A stretch of 39,871 nt of DNA from Candidatus Jordarchaeia archaeon (GTDB lineage Archaea; Asgardarchaeota; Jordiarchaeia; Jordiarchaeales; Jordiarchaeaceae): assembly GCA_018383815.1 (NCBI GenBank), contig JAHAWU010000017.1, positions 1-39,871 of the forward strand, written 5' to 3'. Positions 33,530 through 39,871 of the stretch are shown piece by piece. How positions within the stretch are numbered: the stretch's first letter is position 1; each line of letters starts with the position of its first letter. A program made the position numbers and the translations under genes. A model generated the notes under the pieces. It saw only the letters and a program-made list of their open reading frames with translations, searched no databases and had not been told where the DNA came from.

Positions 33530-34852
33530 GTGACTTTTCTCCACATAGGATTTGATGACACTGATTCCCCTTTAGGTGGTTGTACCACCTATTTATGCGC
33601 AAAAATAGTAGAGAAGCTTTCATCCTTAAATGTGACCTTCATTGATTACCCGCTGCTAATACGCTTAAATCCTAATGTACCATTCCGTACTAGGGGAAAT
33701 GCTGCATTGTGTTTAAGAATAAAAATCAAGGAGGATTTGGAAGAAGCAGTTAAGCAGATTGTTCTTGAAGAAATAAAAAGAGGAGCGAATTTATCATTCA
33801 GAAATACTAATCCGGGTATAGTTTTTTATGAAGGAGAAAAAATACCTCCTACATTGAAGAAACTCTCAATAAAGACTATGCAGGATATTGTAACAGTTAA
33901 AGAAGCCCTAAAAACTGCTGAAGCCATAGGAGCTGAAATCCACACCTTAAAAAGTACAAGGGGTATCATTGGTGCATTAGCCGCAATAGGCTCACTCCTT
34001 GAAAACGACCACACTTATGAATTAATAACCTATAGAATCCCCCAAAATTATGGAAAACCACGAAAATTGGACTTTGCCTCTATTAAAAATATGAACTCAA
34101 TAACATCCCCAAACACCTTTTGTAATATTGACGATGGACGCGTACTTATCACACCCCACGGTCCTGATCCCATACTTTATGGCATCAGAGGAGAAACTGC
34201 AGAAATCGTTTATGCAGCGTACAATATGGTTATTCCTCTCGAACCCATCGAGCGATGGGTAATTTTCAGGTCGAATCAGGGCACAGATATGCATTTACGG
34301 CTCATACAGAATATTTCCCAAATCAGACCCTACTTATCTGTAATACTAAATGGTGAAGTTTCTGGAAAACCAAAAACAATCCCCGGAGGACACGTAATTG
34401 TCCAGATAAAGGACTCATCTGGAAAAATCGACTGCGCTGCCTATGAACCTACGGGGCCATTCCGAGAAGTAATAAAACACCTAATCCCCGGAGATCAGGT
34501 GCGTGTATATGGTGGGGTGCGCCCCGCTTCCTCTTTTCATCCACTCACAATTAATTTGGAAAAAATTGAAATTCTCAAACTGGCGCCATTACTCATTAAA
34601 TCTAATCCAAAATGTACCAAGTGCGGAAAGAGTATGACCTCCATGGGCAAAAATAAAGGCTTCAAATGCAAGAAATGCGGATTAAAATCAAGTATTTTCG
34701 AAAAATCCACTTTAGAGGTCCCCAGACCTCTTTCCGAAAAACTTTATCTACCTCCACCCCGAGCTCACCGTCACTTGACCCGCCCTAAAGAACGCATTGG
34801 CAAAGCATCAAAAAAACCAGAAACTATGTTTATACCTTGGCACTATCCATGA
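33530..34852 (+). CDS. tiaS: tRNA(Ile2) 2-agmatinylcytidine synthetase TiaS
   Basis: Attaches agmatine to C34 of tRNA-Ile(CAU) using ATP so that it reads AUA. N-terminal signature LHIGFDDTDSPLGGCTTY (4-21). The catalytic core includes FRTRGNAALCLRIK and GIIGALAAIG. An OB-fold (about 290-350; VILNGEVSGKPKTIPGGHVI) and a C-terminal zinc ribbon CTKCGK...CKKCG (about 363-385) follow. 440 residues, typical. GTG start directly abuts the TAG of the Cys-rich gene. Confidence 0.96.
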   Translation: MTFLHIGFDDTDSPLGGCTTYLCAKIVEKLSSLNVTFIDYPLLIRLNPNVPFRTRGNAALCLRIKIKEDLEEAVKQIVLEEIKRGANLSFRNTNPGIVFYEGEKIPPTLKKLSIKTMQDIVTVKEALKTAEAIGAEIHTLKSTRGIIGALAAIGSLLENDHTYELITYRIPQNYGKPRKLDFASIKNMNSITSPNTFCNIDDGRVLITPHGPDPILYGIRGETAEIVYAAYNMVIPLEPIERWVIFRSNQGTDMHLRLIQNISQIRPYLSVILNGEVSGKPKTIPGGHVIVQIKDSSGKIDCAAYEPTGPFREVIKHLIPGDQVRVYGGVRPASSFHPLTINLEKIEILKLAPLLIKSNPKCTKCGKSMTSMGKNKGFKCKKCGLKSSIFEKSTLEVPRPLSEKLYLPPPRAHRHLTRPKERIGKASKKPETMFIPWHYP

Positions 34853-34864
34853 AAACTTTTTTAT

Positions 34865-35797
34865 TCATAGTTCCCTTAGTTTTTGTTTAGCAGCAGCGAC
34901 TAAAATCGGAAAGGCCACAGTGACATCTGCTATTAAATCCACGCTTTTCGCGTTACTTTTCAACTTGCCCCACGAACGTGCTTCATCTAAAGTTGCTCCG
35001 CTTAACCCCCCCGACTCTGGTCTGTCAAGAGTAATTTGGATAGCGTAATCAAATCCTTTACCCGTAATAAGCATAGTCTGCAGAATGTGGTTTTTAGGGA
35101 CACCGCCACCCAAAATTATGGCGCCGCTTTTTTTACTTTCATAAGCTAAGTTTATGATTTGATGCAGATCCTCAAGTATGTTTATTTTTAAGGGATTTAA
35201 TTGAGAAAAAAGCCACGCTTGAAGCCCAAGAATAGAATCAGTTATAGCCGGGCAAAATATTGGAACACCCTTATCTGCGGCTACTTTAACAAAGGATTTC
35301 TTATCCTTCAGCCTCTTCCCAATTTCCTTTATAAGTTCATATACCGCAATACCCTCTCTCCTTTTTTCAACATCTATATCTCTAAAGATCTGTTGTATCT
35401 TTTCTTCAAATTTCATGAATGCCGCATCAGAAACATATACATCATAAATTCGATTAATCCCTCGCCTTCTAAGATTGGTGTCATCTCCTTCGATGCCCTT
35501 TTGATGTTGCCCGCCAAAAGCCTCAATTAAGTCATGAGTTATATTTGCTCCTGTACTAACAATAACATCTACAAAATCTTCCTGAATCAGGTCTGCAAAT
35601 ATCTGTCCTAATCCTGCGGGCACCAGAGCGCCTGCAAGCCCCAAGAATACTGTGGTGTCGGGGTCGCTTACCATTTCGACGAATATGTCCAAAGCTCTAG
35701 CCAAGCGCCCCGCACAAAAAACTCCTGCTGCGTCCATCTCTTTAACAAGATCCAAGACACTCATATTTTCGTCTATTTTCATGCGTTCAACTTTCAC
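34865..35797 (-). CDS. dhs: Deoxyhypusine synthase
   Basis: NAD-dependent transfer of aminobutyl from spermidine to a lysine of aIF5A. Recognisable are FLGLAGALVPAGLG (about 51-64), STGANITHDLIEAFGG (81-96), PIFCPAITDSILGLQ, and ILGGGVPKNHILQT, in which the Lys is the catalytic residue forming the enzyme intermediate. 310 residues, usual for archaea. Start is GTG 35797 or the ATG five codons later. Convergent with tiaS. aIF5A is not in the window. Confidence 0.95.
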   Translation of the reverse strand: MKVERMKIDENMSVLDLVKEMDAAGVFCAGRLARALDIFVEMVSDPDTTVFLGLAGALVPAGLGQIFADLIQEDFVDVIVSTGANITHDLIEAFGGQHQKGIEGDDTNLRRRGINRIYDVYVSDAAFMKFEEKIQQIFRDIDVEKRREGIAVYELIKEIGKRLKDKKSFVKVAADKGVPIFCPAITDSILGLQAWLFSQLNPLKINILEDLHQIINLAYESKKSGAIILGGGVPKNHILQTMLITGKGFDYAIQITLDRPESGGLSGATLDEARSWGKLKSNAKSVDLIADVTVAFPILVAAAKQKLREL

Positions 35798-35906
35798 TTC
35801 ATATACCCCGAACTAAATTGACTCCAACATCGCCATTTTGTTTTTTCGATAATGCACTTCAAATTTAATCCTAATAACTTCGATATGTCTTGTATTTTAT
35901 TAGGGG

Positions 35907-37265
35907 TTAAGATGTTAGGCTTTGCTCACTACGTTTTTCATCCACTTTAATTACGTCCAACTGTAAACATTTTGCTTCTGTATTCAGTATAGAAGATACG
36001 CTTGGTTTCGTGCGTCCCTCGTCACCCGAAATTAGCTCTTTAATGTATAATCCTCCTTGGCCTTCAATAATCAGCTCCAACCTATTTGAATCCAGTATTT
36101 TGTAGTCTACTCTGTAAACTTTTTTTGCTCTAACCAGGTTTGCCCTACGATGTGTAACTCTCTTTGGTGTTTGTTGATGTATGATTTCTCCTGTAAGTTT
36201 AGTCTTTAATAGTTCTAGCTTTTCTAATGGTACCTGATCCTTTAGTTCTACCAATGCACAGTAGGTTTTGGTAGAGATTTGAGACATCGCCTTAATATTT
36301 CTAACTTCATCCTTATTTGAGAAACTGAGATCCATTACCTTTACTTTTCCTTCAGAGTAGGTATTGATTATATTTTCCAATTCTTTTAGATCTATATTTC
36401 GCTTTTTGGGGTTTTTAATTTCTAAGACAAACCGACGCCCACTTCCCAACATTCTGGCGTCAATATCCTCTCTACCTGCTCCATGAAATTTTGATTCCTC
36501 CCCTCCAGTGATTTCAAGTACTGGTTTAGCAATTATTTCTTCCACCGATTCTTGATACATTTTACCCGTGCCCCCGCATCTTTCACATCCTTTTCCACGA
36601 CATTGCCGGCATGGCCATTTGGTTTGAGGGATACCTCTCTTAAGTTTCAAGTATCTCCCCGAAATATAAAGAGGATTAACCTCAATTGATATTGAAAAGT
36701 CTTCTAAATCCAAAACTACTAGTATATCTGGCCTATTAAACTCAGCCTTTTTACCAGTAATTATTGTCAACATCTTACCAATCTCGCGATTTATTTCCGC
36801 CTTTAAGGCCTCACCAGTGCTAATTCCAAAAGTCGCCCTCAAAGCATCCTCCTTTTCAGAAATTCGAGGCGGAACCTTTGATCCTATAAGGAAGTTGTTA
36901 AACTCATACTTACCTAACTCTGTAGCAATTTTCCTTGCGATTTCCTCCTTTTTGGAAAAAATATTTTCACAAATTTCACATTTTCCCTCTATTCTAAGTT
37001 CCAAGCCCATTGATTGAAGAATGCCTAATGCGGGAGCAAAAAACCCGTTAACGGCTATAGTTCTTAATAAATTCTCCCCCCTAACTTTATCCCTCGTGAA
37101 AAATTCATGACCCATTAGCGCTAGAACCGTCTTTATCGAACGCCCCCTCTCTTCATTACTAAGTCCTGTTCCCAATAAAGCAAATTGTCTTCCCAAGCAG
37201 TTATCGCATAGCTTATACGCTTTCAAAATTTCCATAGCCTGGTCAATCAGTTCCATTGTTACCAT
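35907..37265 (-). CDS. pus10: tRNA pseudouridine synthase Pus10
   Basis: Makes pseudouridine at positions 54 and 55 of the tRNA T-loop. N-terminal zinc/THUMP-containing region: CDNCLGRQFALLGTGLSNEERG (18-39) and CEICENIF. A cysteine cluster CRQCRGKGCERCGGTGKMYQ (about 219-238) is typical of Pus10. The catalytic motif is REDIDARMLGSGRRFVLEIK (about 264-283), with the active-site Asp in DAR. 452 residues. Start overlaps the end of trmY by 23 bases, so translation is probably coupled. Its product pseudouridine-54 is the substrate of TrmY. Confidence 0.95.
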   Translation of the reverse strand: MVTMELIDQAMEILKAYKLCDNCLGRQFALLGTGLSNEERGRSIKTVLALMGHEFFTRDKVRGENLLRTIAVNGFFAPALGILQSMGLELRIEGKCEICENIFSKKEEIARKIATELGKYEFNNFLIGSKVPPRISEKEDALRATFGISTGEALKAEINREIGKMLTIITGKKAEFNRPDILVVLDLEDFSISIEVNPLYISGRYLKLKRGIPQTKWPCRQCRGKGCERCGGTGKMYQESVEEIIAKPVLEITGGEESKFHGAGREDIDARMLGSGRRFVLEIKNPKKRNIDLKELENIINTYSEGKVKVMDLSFSNKDEVRNIKAMSQISTKTYCALVELKDQVPLEKLELLKTKLTGEIIHQQTPKRVTHRRANLVRAKKVYRVDYKILDSNRLELIIEGQGGLYIKELISGDEGRTKPSVSSILNTEAKCLQLDVIKVDEKRSEQSLTS

Positions 37266-37848
37266 TACCCCACAAATTGTCTAACCAGTTTTGTACCATA
37301 ATGATGAAATTATCAACTGGACTATTACCACTAAAAAATACTTCCATATATCCTTGCTCAACTAGTTTATTCCTCATAAAATCAGGAAACGGATATTCAA
37401 GTGGCACAATACAATTTATACTAGCTTTAGTAACTATCTCTTCGATATTTCTTCCCTTTAAATTTGGGAAGATTACCTGTTCCGCATCGATATTTCTAAG
37501 CCTGTCAACTAAATCAGCATCATCTTCGAAGATATAAGCTCCTCGCTTCGATAAAACCTTTTTATTATTTAGTTCCTTTACTTCACCCAGTACCTTCATT
37601 AACAGAATAGAAGTAGATCTTATGTCTGGTCCTAAATATCTTAACTCACTGCCTACTAACTTGATAGTGTAATTTTTATCTTTAATTATAATATATAGAA
37701 CTGTATCTTTTCTGATTCCATTAGAAAGAAAAAAGGCAGTTCTTATACATGCTCCAAGCCTTGAAATAGTGTTATCCACAAATCCCAAATCAAGTTTTCT
37801 TTTGTTAATTGTAGAAATACTATTTAATACGACGCTAAAAATTCTCAT
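37243..37848 (-). CDS. trmY: tRNA (pseudouridine-54 N1)-methyltransferase TrmY
   Basis: SPOUT enzyme converting pseudouridine-54 to 1-methylpseudouridine. Family segments are MRIFSVVLN, ACIRTAFFLSNGIRKDTVLYIII, IKLVGSELRYLGPDIRSTSILLMKVL and a C-terminal EYPFPDFMRNKL. I use ATG 37848, which overlaps the srp54 stop as ATGA, over the ORF-track start six codons upstream. 201 residues. It sits between srp54 and pus10 in an overlapping three-gene operon; Pus10 makes its substrate. Confidence 0.93.
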   Translation of the reverse strand: MRIFSVVLNSISTINKRKLDLGFVDNTISRLGACIRTAFFLSNGIRKDTVLYIIIKDKNYTIKLVGSELRYLGPDIRSTSILLMKVLGEVKELNNKKVLSKRGAYIFEDDADLVDRLRNIDAEQVIFPNLKGRNIEEIVTKASINCIVPLEYPFPDFMRNKLVEQGYMEVFFSGNSPVDNFIIMVQNWLDNLWGNGNNGTD

Positions 37849-39218
37849 GCTAATTTTCCTTTCCACTTCTTTATCTGTTCTGGCGATATACCTTGAGGTA
37901 TCTGCATTCCATGTTTCCCTCTTAACCTCTGCTTTCCCATCATCTTTGCTACTTTTTTAGCTGCAAAATACTGGTCGATTAATTCCTTGACCTCTTTCGG
38001 TTGCGTTCCAGATCCCCTAGCAATTCGAATTATCCTAGAACGGTCGATTAGCTTAGGATTAACCAGTTCCTCCCTAGTCATTGATTGCATCATCACCTTC
38101 CAGTACTTCATTTTATCATCAGCAACATCCTTTAAATCATTTGGAAATTTGGCGCCAACTCCTAACAGTTCCAAAACTTTACTTACGGGCCCCATTTTCT
38201 TAAGTTGTTCCATAGCATTGTAGAAATCTTTTAAAGTAAACCTTCCGCTCAAAAACGCCATTGCTGTCTCCTTATCTGGCGTTAATTCCGCCTCTCTAAC
38301 TTTGTCTAGAAGACTTTGCAAATCGCCCATTCCTAATAGGCGTCCCACAAAGCCGGTTGGGTTAAAACTCTCAATGTCTTCGATCTTTTCACCATTGCCT
38401 ATGAATTTGATTGGAGCTCCCGTAGCTGCTACTGCCGAAAGAGCGCCGCCCCCACGAGCCGAGCCATCCAACTTGGTGACAATTATAGACCCAATGTTTG
38501 TAGCTTCCTTAAAAGCTCGGGCTTGAACAGATGCTTGTTGCCCGAGGGTTCCATCGACTACCAATATTATCTCCTGAGGGTTAATGGCCTTTGCTATGTC
38601 GCGCATTTCCTTCATTAGCCCCTTTTCCTCCTTATGTCTTCCCGAAGTATCAACGATAATCGCTTCACATCCCTCTTTCTGTAGCACCTCTATTCCTTTC
38701 TTAGCTACAGAGACACTACTCTTACTATTTGGGTCTCCGTAAAATTTTACACCCAATTCACTAACTAACTGATAGAGTTGTTCATATGCACCGGCACGGA
38801 ATGTGTCAGCGCAAACTACCCCTGTTTTTAAGCCTCTTTTAGTGAGGTACCTTGCGAGTTTAGCAACTGTGGTTGTTTTACCAGAACCTTGAATCCCTAC
38901 GAGCATGATAATATTTGCTTTTCCTGGTGTTATCTCAAGAGGATACGCTTTTTTACCGAGAATATTTGTTAACTCGTCATAAACTATTTTCACAATATGC
39001 TCTCTTCTACTTATGCCTGGAGGTAATGTCTCGTCAAGAGCTCTTTCCTTAATCCTTTCACTTAGCTCAAAAACTAGTTCCACATTTACATCAGACATTA
39101 GCAACGCTCTCTGAAGCTCTTTAACTAATTCCTCGACAGCTTCTCTATCTGCCACATTTGAACGTATAATCTTATTTATCGCGTTCCTAAGACCTTCGCC
39201 CAATTTCTCTAAGACCAT
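37845..39218 (-). CDS. srp54: Signal recognition particle GTPase Srp54
   Basis: Binds signal peptides and SRP RNA helix 8 and docks with FtsY. N domain (about 1-85), G domain with G1 GIQGSGKTTT, DTSGRHKEE (usual form DTAGRHK) and TKLDGSARGGGALS, then an M domain (about 300-457) with MGPVSKVLELLG, the RNA-binding helix region RSRIIRIARGSGTQPKEVKELI and a Met-rich, basic tail. I use ATG (MVLEKLG) at 39218; the ORF track adds three codons from a GTG. First gene of the srp54-trmY-pus10 operon. Its RNA partner in this window carries an intron at the hairpin this M domain recognises. Confidence 0.96.
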   Translation of the reverse strand: MVLEKLGEGLRNAINKIIRSNVADREAVEELVKELQRALLMSDVNVELVFELSERIKERALDETLPPGISRREHIVKIVYDELTNILGKKAYPLEITPGKANIIMLVGIQGSGKTTTVAKLARYLTKRGLKTGVVCADTFRAGAYEQLYQLVSELGVKFYGDPNSKSSVSVAKKGIEVLQKEGCEAIIVDTSGRHKEEKGLMKEMRDIAKAINPQEIILVVDGTLGQQASVQARAFKEATNIGSIIVTKLDGSARGGGALSAVAATGAPIKFIGNGEKIEDIESFNPTGFVGRLLGMGDLQSLLDKVREAELTPDKETAMAFLSGRFTLKDFYNAMEQLKKMGPVSKVLELLGVGAKFPNDLKDVADDKMKYWKVMMQSMTREELVNPKLIDRSRIIRIARGSGTQPKEVKELIDQYFAAKKVAKMMGKQRLRGKHGMQIPQGISPEQIKKWKGKLA

Positions 39219-39871
39219 TATATTCACATCCTCAAAAGCGAAGCGGTGTTATTTTTAACCATATTTGCTGTAATTATTAATATTATGCATTAGGAAATAA
39301 ATAATGTACTATTATAGAAGCTTCGTTTAACATTATGTATTCCGCTCATGAAAACCAATCTGGCAGAATATTCCTACTTTTTCGAAAAGGCTCTAAGAGG
39401 TTTCCCTTCCTTGTAGCGAAGGATCTTCAAAAATATTTGATGTTGGCTTTCTTTTGGCTTTTAGAGCCTCACCGCCCCTTTTTGCCAAGGCAGCCAAAGA
39501 ATTCCATATGTTTAATCAAAATGCTATTCGGCTGTGTTGTTATACTTTTGGGATGTTTCTTGCCTCCGCAAATACTCGTCTCCTTTCTACGGAAAGATGT
39601 TAAAAGGGGAAATGAGGACTCCGGCAAAATTTCCCAAAACTATGAATGTTACCTAAACATATAGAATATATCCCGTTTTGTATGTAAGTATCAATTCGGT
39701 GCCAATTATTAGAGATTCGGAACTCCAAAAATCAAATTTCAGTATTTGAAAATGAAATGTGTGTTTAAAACTGGTTTTGGCTGGTGGGCAGCCACCAGAA
39801 CCGCAATGCCGCAGCCCTGGACTCCTTTTTAACTCAAAGAGAGGCTTTCTTCAAGAGCCTTCCAGCCCTCC
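39219..39871. other. Gene-free right end, upstream of srp54
   Basis: Includes the AT-rich srp54 promoter region (39230-39330). The 109-codon plus-strand ORF (39335-39664) looks like a shadow. Antisense to it, a 40-codon minus-strand frame (about 39401-39520; NSLAALAKRGGEALKAKRKP) looks more protein-like but has stops at both ends and may be a relic. Near the edge, CTGGTGG-GCAG-CCACCAG (39781-39798), with GGTT/AACC below it across a bulge, forms a strong hairpin of unknown nature. Confidence 0.4.

Noticed and set aside
39529-39549. GGCTGTGTTGTTATACTTTT as a second copy of the MITE end
   Set aside because: Only about nine bases match contiguously; no partner inverted end or target duplication found nearby.
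39335-39664. 109-codon plus-strand ORF
   Set aside because: Cys/Phe/Leu-rich without family features or Shine-Dalgarno; antisense sequence looks more coding-like.
1-39871. CRISPR array, defence island, toxin-antitoxin or prophage genes
   Set aside because: No regularly spaced repeats and no cas, restriction, integrase or capsid-like proteins among the ORFs.

Overview
This is a low-GC archaeal chromosome segment. The domain is clear from TFE-alpha, a proteasome-activating nucleotidase (PAN), two Orc1/Cdc6 proteins, RadB, CarS, archaeal topoisomerase I, V/A-ATPase subunit D, deoxyhypusine synthase, pelota, TiaS, Trm56, Taw2, TrmY and Pus10. Phylum cannot be fixed without a tree. RadB and Trm56 argue against a typical crenarchaeon. 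Many tiny BHB introns and an OSTC/OST3-like membrane protein hint at a TACK- or Asgard-related lineage (inference). Translation starts are often TTG behind GGAGGT/GAGGTG. Coding density is modest, with several 0.4-1.5 kb gene-free stretches, some holding decayed reading frames.

Layout. 1-4.8 kb: an edge fragment, topA, a small Zn protein, an OSTC-like membrane protein, carS, radB. 5-11 kb: a TPR protein, a 138-bp MITE with IS6-like ends in front of an M24 peptidase, a fatty acyl-CoA synthetase with an unusual insertion, a CBS protein. 11-21 kb: information processing (uS10, tRNA-Val, TFE, DUF2110, Trm56, MBF1, PAN, Taw2, a PUA protein, NAC, ATPase subunit D). 21-22 kb: tRNA-Ser and SRP RNA. 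22-27 kb: an NcsA/TtuA-type thiolase, a site-2 protease, a nucleotidyltransferase plus radical SAM pair, pelota. 27.7-30.6 kb: a divergent orc1/cdc6 pair around a candidate origin, with a coupled wHTH gene. 30.6-32.1 kb: a gene-free, compositionally different stretch. 32-39 kb: Tsr3, a stand-alone Lrp-type ligand domain, a Cys-rich protein, TiaS, DHS, and an srp54-trmY-pus10 operon.

Most striking is RNA splicing. All three recognisable stable RNA genes are interrupted by 20-31 nt introns with bulge-helix-bulge (BHB) geometry. tRNA-Val(UAC) has one in the variable loop (46/47). tRNA-Ser(GCU) has two (29/30 and 59/60). The SRP RNA has a 31-nt intron at the tip of helix 8; removing it at the exact BHB cut positions restores a GNRA tetraloop and the archaeal SRP54-binding consensus. 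The gene for SRP54, which binds that hairpin, is in the same window, as are Pus10, TrmY and Trm56, which modify the T-loop that one tRNA-Ser intron splits.
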